A stretch of DNA of 35,216 nucleotides from an uncultured Mycoplasmatota bacterium (GCA_900547995.1 URIY01000015.1:1-35216), one strand, 5' to 3'. Shown: positions 8,221 to 17,204, numbered from the stretch's first letter. The notes: generated by a model from the letters alone, not told the origin. Numbers and translations are program-made.

Positions 8221-9723
8221 ATGTGTACAAAAGTTTTATGTATTATGGATGGAGTAGGAATTAGGGATACGGAATATGGTAATGCTGTTAAAATGGCAAA
8301 GAAACCTAATCTTGACTATTTAATTAAAAACTATCCCCACAGTAAATTAGAAGCAAGTGGTGAACTTGTAGGCCTTCCTGCAGGTCAAATGGGAAATAGC
8401 GAAGTAGGGCATACAAATATTGGAGCTGGAAGAATAGTATATCAACCACTACAACTCATTACTAATCAAATAAAAAATGGTGAATTTTTTCAAAATAAGA
8501 ATTTACTTGAAACAATTAAACATGTAAAAGATAATCATTCTAACTTACATATATGTGGTCTTTTAAGTGATGGCGGAATACACTCTCATATTAATCATTT
8601 ATTTGGACTAATTGATTTATGTAAAAAAGAAGGAATTAGTAATGTATATTATCATGTATTTTTAGATGGTAGAGATACCCTTCCAAATATTTGTTTAAAA
8701 TATTTAGATGAATTATCTGAGAAGATTAAAGAGACATCAGTTGGATCTATTGCCTCAATATCAGGTAGATATTATGCTATGGATAGAGATAATAGATGGG
8801 ATAGAGTAAAAAAAGCCTATGATGTTATGGTAACAGGAACTGGCATAGAATGTAATTCTTATAAAGATGTTATTGAAAAAAATTACAATGAAGGCATATT
8901 TGATGAATTTATCGTTCCAACTATCATAGATAAAAATGGTATGATAAAAGATAATGATGGATTAATTGCCTTTAATTTTAGACCAGATAGATTAAGAGAA
9001 ATTTTTAAGGCTATAACTAATCCTGATTTTAGTGATTTTGAACATAAAAATTTAAAAAATATAAAATTAACGACAATGATGCCAGTTAGTAATGAGGTTA
9101 TTTGTAATAATGCTTTTGAATTACAGAAATTAGATAATACACTTGGAGAATATCTTTCTAAAAATCATAAAACACAATTAAGAATTGCTGAAACAGAAAA
9201 GTATGCTCATGTTACATATTTCTTTGATGGTGGAGTTGAAAAAGATTTAGATGGGTGCAAGAGAATATTAGTTAATTCACCTAAGGTAGCCACATATGAT
9301 TTAAAACCAGAAATGAGTGCTTATGAGGTAACTGATAAATTAATTAAGGAACTAGATAATCATTTGGATGTTGTTATTCTTAATTTTGCAAATGGAGATA
9401 TGGTTGGACATACTGGTAATTTAGATGCTGCTATTAAAGCTGTTGAAACAGTTGATGACTGTATTGGAAAAATATATAAAAAGGTAGAAGAGATTGGTGG
9501 AACTTTAATTGTAACAGCTGATCATGGTAATAGTGAAGTTATGATTGATGATAATGGAAATGTTATTACATCACATACAACTAATAAAGTTCCACTTATA
9601 ATTACTGATAAAAGGATAAAATTAGAAGATGGTAAACTTGCGGATATTGCCCCTACAATGTTGTATTTGCTGGGGCTTGATATACCAAAAGAAATGACAG
9701 GAAATGTATTAATTAAAAAATAA
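8221..9723 (+). CDS. gpmI: 2,3-bisphosphoglycerate-independent phosphoglycerate mutase
   Basis: This enzyme interconverts 3- and 2-phosphoglycerate in glycolysis by a Mn-dependent phosphoserine mechanism. The alkaline-phosphatase-like core shows GQMGNSEVGHTNIGAGR with the nucleophile Ser60, SDGGIHSHINHL, the DGRDT segment, SGRYYAMDRDNRWDR, FNFRPDR, NFANGDMVGHTGN and the C-terminal metal site TADHGNSEVM. At 500 residues it is normal length. I chose ATG 8221, preceded by GGAG at 8208-8211. An in-frame ATG at 8176 lies in the smc terminator loop, upstream of the likely transcription start. The window also carries a pyruvate kinase homologue, but no other glycolytic gene is linked here. Confidence 0.96.
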   Translation: MCTKVLCIMDGVGIRDTEYGNAVKMAKKPNLDYLIKNYPHSKLEASGELVGLPAGQMGNSEVGHTNIGAGRIVYQPLQLITNQIKNGEFFQNKNLLETIKHVKDNHSNLHICGLLSDGGIHSHINHLFGLIDLCKKEGISNVYYHVFLDGRDTLPNICLKYLDELSEKIKETSVGSIASISGRYYAMDRDNRWDRVKKAYDVMVTGTGIECNSYKDVIEKNYNEGIFDEFIVPTIIDKNGMIKDNDGLIAFNFRPDRLREIFKAITNPDFSDFEHKNLKNIKLTTMMPVSNEVICNNAFELQKLDNTLGEYLSKNHKTQLRIAETEKYAHVTYFFDGGVEKDLDGCKRILVNSPKVATYDLKPEMSAYEVTDKLIKELDNHLDVVILNFANGDMVGHTGNLDAAIKAVETVDDCIGKIYKKVEEIGGTLIVTADHGNSEVMIDDNGNVITSHTTNKVPLIITDKRIKLEDGKLADIAPTMLYLLGLDIPKEMTGNVLIKK

Positions 9724-9744
9724 CAGTTTTATCTGTTATTTTTT
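9715..9744. terminator. Bidirectional terminator shared by gpmI and dpaB
   Basis: A perfect 12-bp inverted repeat, AAAAAATAACAG (9715-9726) and CTGTTATTTTTT (9733-9744), around a 6-base loop gives a T run on either strand. The stop codons of both convergent genes lie inside it. Confidence 0.85.
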
Positions 9745-10317
9745 GATGTATTGTTTTAAAACAGGTTGTATTTGCTTATTTTCAAGTGCTTCTTCTAAAG
9801 TTGGTACTAATAAATCAAAATGTGCAACTAAAGAGTTAGGTTTAGATTTATGATTATCTTGACCAAATGGTATAAAATAGATATTTTTTGTATTAAGCAG
9901 GCTCATAATATTTTTTCCATTAATACCAAGACCATCATTAGTTGATATACCTATAACAATAGGACTATTGTTTCTAAGAGTTGCTTTAGCACTCATAACA
10001 ACAGGTGTATCAATAATTCCATTTGCCATTTTCGCAATAAAATTACCTGTTGCTGGTGCAACAACAAGAGCATCTAGTTTTTCACTTGGTCCAAATTTTT
10101 CTGCTTCAACGACAGTTGAAATAACTTGGTGACCAGTTAATAATTCTAGTGCTTCTTTAATATCTTTTCCAAGTCCAAACCTTGTATCTTCACTTATAAC
10201 TTGAGGTGATGCGATAGGAATAACATCATATCCCATTTCTTTTAAAAGTTTAATTTGTGGCATTACTTCTTTAATAGTACAAAATGATGATGTTATCGCA
10301 AAGCCTATTTTTTTCAT
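9736..10317 (-). CDS. dpaB: Dipicolinate synthase subunit B (SpoVFB)
   Basis: DpaB is the flavoprotein subunit of dipicolinate synthase, which makes the spore-core dipicolinic acid from a lysine-pathway intermediate in the mother cell. The 193 residues match the flavoprotein fold of the family: KKIGFAITSSFCTIKEVMPQ at the N-terminus, an APATGNFIAKMANGI flavin-binding segment, DTPVVMSAKATLRNN, and ISTNDGLGINGKNI. Its ATG overlaps the dpaA stop by 4 bases (ATGA), so the two are translationally coupled; GGAGG at 10328-10324 is its ribosome site. Its presence is strong evidence that the organism makes real endospores. Confidence 0.94.
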   Translation of the reverse strand: MKKIGFAITSSFCTIKEVMPQIKLLKEMGYDVIPIASPQVISEDTRFGLGKDIKEALELLTGHQVISTVVEAEKFGPSEKLDALVVAPATGNFIAKMANGIIDTPVVMSAKATLRNNSPIVIGISTNDGLGINGKNIMSLLNTKNIYFIPFGQDNHKSKPNSLVAHFDLLVPTLEEALENKQIQPVLKQYIKK

Positions 10318-11162
10318 TGTTTTCCTCCTAATATTTGATTAATTTTTTTAGTTAAAATTAATCCTGCTGTTTTTGGAGCAACTTTAGATGGAATACCTAG
10401 ATATATATTGTTTTTAATACTTTTTTGATCAAGTGCAGGCTTATCAATACCATGAGGATAAGATGCAACATCAAGAACATAAGCATCCTTATTTATAAAA
10501 GTTATTAAAGCTTTATTTATAACTAAATTAGGAGCAGTATTAATAATCATATCGATATTTTTTAAATAACTACACATATTTATATGATTATTTGAGTAAC
10601 ATACATTTATATTTTCCTTCTCTAGTGCTTTTTTATCTTTTTCTTCAATAATACTAACAACGATATTTGCACCCATATGTTTTAAAACCGATACTAAATA
10701 TTTACCAATATTGCCATATCCAATAACCATTATATGGGCATTATTTATAGATATATCGGTATTTTCTACTAAGTCACTTATAATTCCTTCGACGGTACAA
10801 ATAGCGTTTTCCCTAACAACATCTTGTTCATTCATTAAAATGTTACATTTTCTATCCTTTAATATTTCTTTTAATGGTTGCGTCATAATGCCTGAAAAAA
10901 GATACACATCTTTTTTGGCATCTTCCAAAAAATTTTCTTTAATGATAAATTCTTCTTCAGCACTAATTACATAATTTTGTTTTACACCATTTACTGGAAA
11001 AAGAATACAATCATATTGTTTAACATTTATTTCATTTATCTTTTTGTAAATACAGTTATCAAAATATGTATGATATCCAACAAGAGTAATATCATTTTTA
11101 TCTTTTAAACTATTTATTATGTGATGGTATCTTTTATCTCCACCTAAAATTAATATTTTCAT
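10314..11162 (-). CDS. dpaA: Dipicolinate synthase subunit A (SpoVFA)
   Basis: DpaA is the NAD(P)H-dependent partner of DpaB in dipicolinate synthesis. The protein is 282 residues, close to the usual 290-300. It begins MKILILGGDKRYHH, typical of the family, and has a Rossmann dinucleotide-binding motif GYGNIGK at 148-154, followed by a segment ending DVASYPHGID. I chose ATG 11162, which follows GGAGG by five bases. A longer in-frame reading up to 11315 would add a hydrophobic stretch lying across the promoter region and the start of divergent asnB, and is not supported. It stops with TGA in a 4-base overlap with dpaB. In Bacillus the operon continues with asd, dapG and dapA; here it contains only the two synthase genes. 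Confidence 0.94.
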   Translation of the reverse strand: MKILILGGDKRYHHIINSLKDKNDITLVGYHTYFDNCIYKKINEINVKQYDCILFPVNGVKQNYVISAEEEFIIKENFLEDAKKDVYLFSGIMTQPLKEILKDRKCNILMNEQDVVRENAICTVEGIISDLVENTDISINNAHIMVIGYGNIGKYLVSVLKHMGANIVVSIIEEKDKKALEKENINVCYSNNHINMCSYLKNIDMIINTAPNLVINKALITFINKDAYVLDVASYPHGIDKPALDQKSIKNNIYLGIPSKVAPKTAGLILTKKINQILGGKQ

Positions 11163-11185
11163 TTTTACCTCCAAAATACTCTCTT

Positions 11186-11211
11186 TATTATATGTTTTAA
11201 AGTAAAGATGT
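11186..11211 (-). promoter_or_regulatory. Possible sporulation (sigma-K/sigma-E type) promoter of dpaAB
   Basis: The minus strand reads CATATAATA (11194-11186), fitting the sigma-K -10 pattern CATAnnnTA and close to the sigma-E -10. An AC pair at 11211-11210 lies 15 bases upstream, one or two short of the usual spacing. No good sigma-A -35 sits at the right distance. The assignment also leans on knowing that dpaAB is a mother-cell operon. Confidence 0.45.
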
Positions 11212-11221
11212 GCTACTAGAA

Positions 11222-11250
11222 TTAACCAAATAATAATATATGCATATAAA
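11222..11250 (+). promoter_or_regulatory. asnB promoter
   Basis: TTAACC (11222-11227), 17 bases, TATAAA (11245-11250) lies 21 bases before the start codon. The -10 is embedded in GCATATAAAT, which is also not far from a sigma-E -10, so sporulation control is possible but not shown. Confidence 0.5.
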
Positions 11251-11271
11251 TACATAAGAGGAGTTGATACT

Positions 11272-13074
11272 ATGTGTGGTTTTGTTGGATGGTATAATGA
11301 TAAAGAAAATATCAAAAAACATAAAAAAATGATAAAAAAAATGAATAAAAGTTTAAAACATCGTGGACCAGATGACCATAAGTATGATATAAGTGATCAT
11401 TTATTATTAGGACATAATCGTCTTTCTATTATTGATTTAAAAAATGGTGTGCAACCTATGAAATATAAAAATTATACGATTGTTTATAATGGAGAAATTT
11501 ATAATACAAATGAGATAAAAAAATTATTAATAGAAAAAGGTTATATTTTTACAACGACAAGTGATACAGAAGTTTTATTAAAAGGTTATATATGTTTTAA
11601 AGAAAAAATTCTTAATATGATAGAAGGTATATATGCTTTTGCTATATATAATCAGGAAGAACTTTTTTTAGCACGTGATAGATTAGGAGTAAAACCATTA
11701 TTTTATAGTCATATGGGTAATGATTTTTTATTTGCATCAGAAATAAAAGCTATTTTAAAAAGCAAAATAGTTAAACCTATTATAACAAAAGATTCTCTTA
11801 GTCAGTTGCTTAGTTTAGGACCATCTAGGGTTCCAGGTAGTGGTATTTTTAAAGATATTTATGAATTAAGACCGGCTCATTATTTAACATATAAAGATGG
11901 TCAAATAAATATTCAAAGATATTGGAATGTTGCAAGTAAAGAGTTTAATGATACTTTTGAAGAAAGTGTTATAAAGACAAGAGAATTACTTACAGATTCT
12001 ATTAAAAGACAAATGGTGTCAGATGTTCCTATTGCTTGTTTTTTAAGTGGAGGACTAGATAGTAGTATTATTACATCCGTTGTTTCTAAAAATTATGATG
12101 ATGTATTAAAAACATTTTCTATTGACTATGAAGATAACAATAAATATTTTAAAGGAAATGCTTTTCAAATATCAGAAGATAAAAGTTTTATAGATATTAT
12201 GCGAAAGACTTTTTCAACTAATCATTACTTTGAAATAATTAGTCAAAGAAAACTAGCTAAATTATTAAAGAAGAGTGTTGTTGCAAGAGATTATCCTGGT
12301 ATGGCAGATATTGATTCATCTCTCTATTGGTTTAGTAAACAAATAAAAAAAGAAGTTAAAGTTGCTTTAAGTGGTGAATGTGCTGATGAAATATTTGGAG
12401 GATATCCTTGGTTTTATAACGAAAAGATAAGAAAAAGAGATAATTTCCCATGGATTGATAGTTTAGATGAAAGAAATAATTTATTAAAAGAAGAGTTAAA
12501 AGATAAATTAAAATTAAAAGATTATGTATCTAAAGCCTATGAAGATATTATAAAAGAAATACCAGAAGATAGTGATGAGTTTAAAAAATTATTTTATATT
12601 AATATGATTATGTTTATGCCTACCTTATTAGAAAGAAAAGATAGAATGACAATGATGGCATCATTAGAGGCAAGAGTACCGTTTGCGGATACAAAGTTAA
12701 TTGAATATTTATGGAATGTACCATGGGAATATAAATTTTATCATAACAAAGAAAAAGGATTATTAAGAGAGGCTTTTAAAGATATATTACCAAATGAAAT
12801 ATTTGATCGTAAGAAAAATCCTTATCCTAAAACCCATCATCCAAAATATACAAAAATAGTAAGCAAAATGCTAAGAAAACGTTTGAAAAGGAAAAATAAT
12901 GTTATATATAAAATATTTGATAAAGATAAAATAAGGGAATTAATTGAAACAAATGGTAGTAGTTTTAAAACACCATGGTTTGGACAATTAATGACAGGTC
13001 CACAACTTCTTGCTTATTTATATCAATTTGATGTATGGGCAGATAAATATAAGATAATTTTAGAAATTAATTAA
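11272..13074 (+). CDS. asnB: Asparagine synthase (glutamine-hydrolysing)
   Basis: The enzyme makes asparagine from aspartate, ATP and glutamine. The N-terminal class II glutaminase domain starts MCGFVGWY, with Cys2 as nucleophile after Met removal; RGPDD, HNRLSIIDL and YNGEIYN follow. The C-terminal synthetase domain carries the PPi loop SGGLDS at 259-264, SGECADEIFGGYPWF, and RKDRMTMMASLEARVPF near residue 460. At 600 residues it is slightly shorter than Bacillus AsnB/AsnO. GAGGAG about six bases upstream fixes the start. It is transcribed divergently from dpaAB across 109 bases. B. subtilis has a sporulation-specific paralogue (AsnO), so a sporulation role is conceivable here but is inference. 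Confidence 0.95.
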   Translation: MCGFVGWYNDKENIKKHKKMIKKMNKSLKHRGPDDHKYDISDHLLLGHNRLSIIDLKNGVQPMKYKNYTIVYNGEIYNTNEIKKLLIEKGYIFTTTSDTEVLLKGYICFKEKILNMIEGIYAFAIYNQEELFLARDRLGVKPLFYSHMGNDFLFASEIKAILKSKIVKPIITKDSLSQLLSLGPSRVPGSGIFKDIYELRPAHYLTYKDGQINIQRYWNVASKEFNDTFEESVIKTRELLTDSIKRQMVSDVPIACFLSGGLDSSIITSVVSKNYDDVLKTFSIDYEDNNKYFKGNAFQISEDKSFIDIMRKTFSTNHYFEIISQRKLAKLLKKSVVARDYPGMADIDSSLYWFSKQIKKEVKVALSGECADEIFGGYPWFYNEKIRKRDNFPWIDSLDERNNLLKEELKDKLKLKDYVSKAYEDIIKEIPEDSDEFKKLFYINMIMFMPTLLERKDRMTMMASLEARVPFADTKLIEYLWNVPWEYKFYHNKEKGLLREAFKDILPNEIFDRKKNPYPKTHHPKYTKIVSKMLRKRLKRKNNVIYKIFDKDKIRELIETNGSSFKTPWFGQLMTGPQLLAYLYQFDVWADKYKIILEIN

Positions 13075-13080
13075 AAAATA

Positions 13081-13109
13081 TTGATTTACGAACAAATGTA
13101 TGTTAAAAT
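13081..13109 (+). promoter_or_regulatory. Promoter of the nucleotidase-recX pair
   Basis: TTGATT (13081-13086), a 17-base spacer and extended -10 TGTTAAAAT (13101-13109). The next start is 63 bases downstream. Confidence 0.65.
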
Positions 13110-13172
13110 AAAAATGTCGTAAATAAATAATTTAAGCATATTATTTATATTACAAAGGGTTTTGGTGAAAAT

Positions 13173-13997
13173 ATGATATATATAAATAGAAAGAAACTAA
13201 ATACTATTTTAGACTTAAAATTAGAAGATATATTAATGACTTTTGATTTTGATCGTACTATGACAAGTGCAAATAGTACAACGTCGTGGGGTGTTGTTGA
13301 AAAAAGCCATTTGATACCTGATGATTACCGCTTAGATAGTTTAAAACTATATAATTATTACCGACTTATTGAAATAAATGAAGAAATTGATAAAAAATAT
13401 CGTGATGATATGATGATAAAGTGGACAATGGAACAAATAAATTTGCTTTATAAATATAATATAGATAGTTATATTTTTAATAAAATTATGAACGAACATC
13501 ATCATTTATATTTTAGAGATGGCCTTCTTTCTTTTTTAGAAAACCTATCTAAAGAAAAGGTACCTATTAGTATTATTTCAGCAGGACTTGGTAATGTTGT
13601 TGTGAATGCATTAGAAAAAAATAATTTATTAAAAGAAAATGTTTTTGTTATATCAAATATTTTAAAATATGTAGATAACAGGATTAATATAATAGGCCCT
13701 ATTATCAATAGTACTAATAAGTCTTATGTTACATTACCAAGTAAATTAGAAGAATTAAAAAGTAATAAAAAGATACTTCTTTTATTTGGTGATCAAATAA
13801 GTGATATTTTAATAGGAAATAATTTTAAAAATATGCCTTCTTTAAATATTGGGTTTTTAAATGGTGAAGTAGAACATTATTTAGAATTATATAAAAAATA
13901 TTTTGATATAGTATGCACAAGTGATGAAGGATATACAAATATTGAAAAAATACTTGTTAAAAAAGATTTAAAAATAAATAAAGAATTTTATGATTAG
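13173..13997 (+). CDS. HAD-superfamily pyrimidine 5'-nucleotidase (UMPH-1/NT5C3-like)
   Basis: This 274-residue HAD phosphatase resembles the cytosolic 5'-nucleotidase III (UMPH-1) family, best known from eukaryotes, which removes phosphate from UMP and CMP. Visible motifs in order: motif I FDFDRTMT (nucleophile and acid Asp) with the family-style DRT, FRDGLLSFLENL, motif II ISAGLGNVV, a lysine in LPSKLEEL, and motif IV LFGDQISDILIG with the metal-binding Asp pair. The C-terminal GFLN..VEHYLELYKKYFDIVCTSDEG follows the layout of NT5C3. The start is supported by GGTG at 13165-13168. It sits 12 bases before recX and shares its transcript. No signal peptide; cytoplasmic. The exact substrate is inferred from the family. 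Confidence 0.75.
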   Translation: MIYINRKKLNTILDLKLEDILMTFDFDRTMTSANSTTSWGVVEKSHLIPDDYRLDSLKLYNYYRLIEINEEIDKKYRDDMMIKWTMEQINLLYKYNIDSYIFNKIMNEHHHLYFRDGLLSFLENLSKEKVPISIISAGLGNVVVNALEKNNLLKENVFVISNILKYVDNRINIIGPIINSTNKSYVTLPSKLEELKSNKKILLLFGDQISDILIGNNFKNMPSLNIGFLNGEVEHYLELYKKYFDIVCTSDEGYTNIEKILVKKDLKINKEFYD

Positions 13998-14009
13998 TAG
14001 GTGCAAAGT

Positions 14010-14771
14010 ATGAAAATAAAAAAAATACAAAAGAAGCAAAATGGTAAATACGAAATAACACTAGATGATAATTTAAAAATTAAAACATATGATGAAATTA
14101 TTTTAAATAATGATATTCTTTTTAGTAAAGAATTAAATGATGAAGAAATAATGAAAATTGACAGTGAAAATTATTATTATGATATTTATAATAAGATTGT
14201 TAAAATGATTAGTAATAAATTAAAAAGTGAACATGAAATAAAGGATTATTTAGATAAATGTGATTTAACTATTAAAGATAAAAATAAAATGATTGATACA
14301 TTAAAGCAAAAGGGTTTAATAAATGATGTAACTTTTACTAAGGCTTATATTCATGATAAAATTAGTTTTAGTAATTATGGACCATTAAAGATAAAAAGTG
14401 AACTTCAAAAATATGGTATCAATGATGTGATTATAAGTGAATGTATGGAGCAAGTTGATAGAAGTATTTTTGACGAAAAAATAGAAAAATATGTACTAAA
14501 AAAAGTTAACATTAATCATAAATATTCCAAAAATATGCTTCTTCAAAAGTTAAAAAATGAATTATATTTACTTGGATTTGATAATGTAAATATTGATGAT
14601 TATGTTAAAGATAATAATGATATTTTAGAAAAAGAAATAAAAAAGGAATATCAAAAAATAAAATTAAAATATTCTAAAAATGATGTTATTAATAAATTAT
14701 ATCGTAAATTTTATCAAAAAGGTTTTAGTCGTGAAAATATAACGAAATGTATTGAAAATTTAGATATATAG
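14010..14771 (+). CDS. recX: RecX-family regulatory protein
   Basis: RecX proteins bind RecA filaments and modulate recombination. The 253-residue protein has the Bacillus-type RecX layout: a short N-terminal beta-rich region (KIKKIQKKQNGKYEITLDD), then tandem three-helix repeats with the diagnostic pattern I..KLKSEHEIKDYL...LKQKGLINDVTFTKAYI and YGPLKIKSELQKYGI. Similarity fades towards the C-terminus. I chose ATG 14010 because GGTG at 14000-14003 stands at correct distance; a GTG at 14001 would overlap that ribosome site. It is co-transcribed with the nucleotidase and ends at a strong terminator. recA is not in the window. Confidence 0.85.
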   Translation: MKIKKIQKKQNGKYEITLDDNLKIKTYDEIILNNDILFSKELNDEEIMKIDSENYYYDIYNKIVKMISNKLKSEHEIKDYLDKCDLTIKDKNKMIDTLKQKGLINDVTFTKAYIHDKISFSNYGPLKIKSELQKYGINDVIISECMEQVDRSIFDEKIEKYVLKKVNINHKYSKNMLLQKLKNELYLLGFDNVNIDDYVKDNNDILEKEIKKEYQKIKLKYSKNDVINKLYRKFYQKGFSRENITKCIENLDI

Positions 14772-14787
14772 TTTTTTGTATGAAGAT

Positions 14788-14824
14788 AAAAAAGAGATAT
14801 TTTCAAATTTTCTCTTTTTTTTTT
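14788..14824 (+). terminator. recX terminator
   Basis: AAAAAAGAGA (14788-14797) pairs perfectly with TCTCTTTTTT (14811-14820) around a 13-base loop, with a T run continuing to 14824. Confidence 0.8.
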
Positions 14825-14837
14825 AATGATTATATAG

Positions 14838-14843
14838 TATAAT
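14838..14843 (+). promoter_or_regulatory. ftsA -10 box
   Basis: A perfect TATAAT lies 27 bases before the ftsA start and just after the recX terminator. No recognisable -35 or extended -10 is seen, so an activator may be needed. Confidence 0.45.
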
Positions 14844-14870
14844 TATTGTAAGACTATAGGAGATGGTATA

Positions 14871-16109
14871 GTGAAACATATTTATACTAGTGTAGATATT
14901 GGTTCAAATACAATTAAAATTGTTGTATTTGAGTTATATAAGAATAAACTTAATTTGCTTGCCGCTTCTTCAGTTAAATCAGAAGGAATTAAAAAGGGTG
15001 TTATAACTAATTTTGAAGAAGCATCTATGTCAATGACAAAAGTATTTAATGATGTTGAACAAATGCTTGGAATCAAGATTAATAAAGTTGTTGCTTCAGT
15101 ACCTAGTTATTTTGCTGATTATATTAAAGTACAAGATAGTATAGAAATAAATAATGAGGAACAAGTTGTAACGGGTAAGGATATTAGTAATGTGTTGGAA
15201 AAAGCCGTTAAGTCTAAACTAACTCCAAATAGAGAAATGGTAACTGTTATACCTATTGATTTTATGGTAGATGGAGTAGAAACAGTAAAAGATCCAAAAG
15301 GATTGCATGGGAGTACACTTAGTGCAAGAGCCATTCTTGTAACAACACCTTCTAAAAATATTTATTCAGTTGTAAATTTAATTGAAAATGTTGGAGTAGA
15401 AGTAATAGATATATCCTTAAATAGCATAGGTGATATAAGTACTTTTAGAAATGAAACAATTGATAAATGTGTTGGTGCAATTATTAATATAGGATCAGAA
15501 ACAACAAATATTACTTTATATAATAAAAGTATTCCTGTTAAAAGTGCGATTTTACAATTTGGTGGTAAAAACATTGAAAATGATATTGCCTATATGTATA
15601 AGGTTGATTCAACTACTGCTAATAATTTAAAAGAACAATTTGCTCTTGCTCATAAAAAATATGCGAGTCCTAGTGAATATAGGGAAGTTAAAGATATTTA
15701 TGGTAATGAAAAGAAAATAAGTCAGCTTGAAATATCAGAAATTGTTATGTCACGAATAGAAGAAATACTATCAATGACAAAAGAAGAAATTAATAACTTA
15801 ACAAATAAAGAATTAAGTTATATAATAATAACAGGTGGTACAAGCAATATTCCACAATTCAAGGCTGTAGCAAGTGAGATATTAGGAAATGTATCTATTG
15901 GAAATATCAAAATAATAGGTGTTAGAAATAATAAATACTCATCTGCTATAGGTAATATTATATATTTTATTAATAGATTAAAATTAAGAGGAAATAATTA
16001 CTCAATGTTTAGTGAAGAAGATAGTGCTAAGTTATCATCTAGAAAGAATGCTAACAATTCAAATGAATCAATGTTAGGTAAAGTATTTGGATACTTTTTT
16101 GGCGAATAA
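14871..16109 (+). CDS. ftsA: Cell division protein FtsA
   Basis: FtsA is the actin-like ATPase that anchors FtsZ filaments to the membrane. The 412-residue protein shows the actin-fold phosphate loops: IYTSVDIGSNTIKIVVFE near the start, AIINIGSETTNITLY in the middle and IIITGGTSNIPQF towards the end, with the FtsA-specific 1C region (VVASVPSYFADYIKV onward) after residue 65. It ends MLGKVFGYFFGE, the amphipathic membrane-targeting helix, preceded by a flexible linker. Translation starts at GTG 14871, after GGAG at 14859-14862. It lies 12 bases before ftsZ in the same transcript. The usual upstream mur/fts genes are missing; recX precedes it instead. Confidence 0.95.
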   Translation: MKHIYTSVDIGSNTIKIVVFELYKNKLNLLAASSVKSEGIKKGVITNFEEASMSMTKVFNDVEQMLGIKINKVVASVPSYFADYIKVQDSIEINNEEQVVTGKDISNVLEKAVKSKLTPNREMVTVIPIDFMVDGVETVKDPKGLHGSTLSARAILVTTPSKNIYSVVNLIENVGVEVIDISLNSIGDISTFRNETIDKCVGAIINIGSETTNITLYNKSIPVKSAILQFGGKNIENDIAYMYKVDSTTANNLKEQFALAHKKYASPSEYREVKDIYGNEKKISQLEISEIVMSRIEEILSMTKEEINNLTNKELSYIIITGGTSNIPQFKAVASEILGNVSIGNIKIIGVRNNKYSSAIGNIIYFINRLKLRGNNYSMFSEEDSAKLSSRKNANNSNESMLGKVFGYFFGE

Positions 16110-16121
16110 GGGAGGATATAT

Positions 16122-17201
16122 ATGTTTGAATTAGAAATGGATCAATTAGCAAAGATAAAGGTAATTGGTGTTGGTGGCGGTGGATGCAACGCTGTTAATA
16201 GAATGATTGAATCAGGAGTAAAAGGAGTAGAGTTCATTGTTGCTAATACGGACTTGCAAGTATTAAATTCATCACTTGCGCCAGTAAAAATCCAAATTGG
16301 TACAGAACTTACAAACGGGCTTGGAGCTGGAGCTAATCCGCAAGTTGGTAAAGATGCTGCCATGGAATCAAAAAATGAAATAGAACAAGCATTGGAAGGT
16401 GCCGACATGGTTTTTGTTACATGTGGTATGGGTGGAGGAACTGGTACAGGTGCATCACCTGTCGTTGCTCAAATTGCTCAAGATATGGGGGCATTAACAG
16501 TTGGTATCGTTACTAAACCATTTTCATTCGAAGGAAAGAAAAGAATGGAACAGGCTGTTGCGGGACTTGATGAGTTAAAAAAACATGTTGATACACTTAT
16601 TGTTATTCCTAATGATAAGTTAAGAGACTTAATTGATAAGACAACGCCACTTTTGGACTCATTTAAAGAAGTTGATAATGTACTTAGACGTGGTGTACAA
16701 TCTATATCAGATTTAATTGCTGTTGCTGGTCTTATTAATCTAGACTTTGCTGACGTTAAGGCTGTAATGCAAAAACGTGGAAATGCCTTAATAGGTATAG
16801 GTATAGGTGTTGGTGAAAATAGAGCAGCCGATGCTGCTAGACAAGCTGTTGCAAGCCCACTTCTTGAAACAAGCATTAATGGAGCAACAGATGCAATTGT
16901 TAATGTTACAGGTGGCGCTAATTTAACACTATTTGAAGTTGAAGAGGCCGCTGAAATCATTAGAACATCAGCAAATACTGATATGAATACTATCTTTGGT
17001 GCTGTAATTAATGAAAACTTAAATGATGAGATTATTGTTACTGTTATCGCAACAGGTTTTGATGATAATAATAATAGTGAACCATTATATCATTCATATG
17101 GTAGACGTGAACAATTAAAACCTACTCCTCAAGAGGAAGAGACAACTGATGATTCAGATGATGATGATATTCCTGCCTTTTTAAGAAAAAGAGGATTTTA
17201 A
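16122..17201 (+). CDS. ftsZ: Cell division protein FtsZ
   Basis: FtsZ is the tubulin-like GTPase that forms the division ring. The 359-residue protein has KIKVIGVGGGGCNAVNRM at the N-terminus, the tubulin signature GGGTGTG near 104-111, VTKPFSFEGKKR, the NFADVKA-like LDFADVKAVM synergy segment and a C-terminal core ending FDD. An acidic linker leads to the conserved C-terminal peptide DDIPAFLRKRGF, which contacts FtsA and other partners. GGGAGGA upstream is a strong ribosome site. Base composition is somewhat richer than its neighbours, as expected for a highly expressed, conserved gene. A terminator follows, so ftsAZ is separated from spoIIGA. Confidence 0.98.
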   Translation: MFELEMDQLAKIKVIGVGGGGCNAVNRMIESGVKGVEFIVANTDLQVLNSSLAPVKIQIGTELTNGLGAGANPQVGKDAAMESKNEIEQALEGADMVFVTCGMGGGTGTGASPVVAQIAQDMGALTVGIVTKPFSFEGKKRMEQAVAGLDELKKHVDTLIVIPNDKLRDLIDKTTPLLDSFKEVDNVLRRGVQSISDLIAVAGLINLDFADVKAVMQKRGNALIGIGIGVGENRAADAARQAVASPLLETSINGATDAIVNVTGGANLTLFEVEEAAEIIRTSANTDMNTIFGAVINENLNDEIIVTVIATGFDDNNNSEPLYHSYGRREQLKPTPQEEETTDDSDDDDIPAFLRKRGF

Positions 17202-17204
17202 ACC

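Noticed and set aside
11163..11315. N-terminal extension of dpaA with a hydrophobic segment
   Set aside because: It covers the divergent promoter region and the first codons of asnB; ATG 11162 has a GGAGG site and matches the family start.
14001..14009. GTG start for recX
   Set aside because: It overlaps the GGTG ribosome site that serves ATG 14010.
16478..16960. 160-codon antisense ORF inside ftsZ
   Set aside because: Mirror of the conserved ftsZ frame; composition is that of a shadow frame and it has no ribosome site or promoter.
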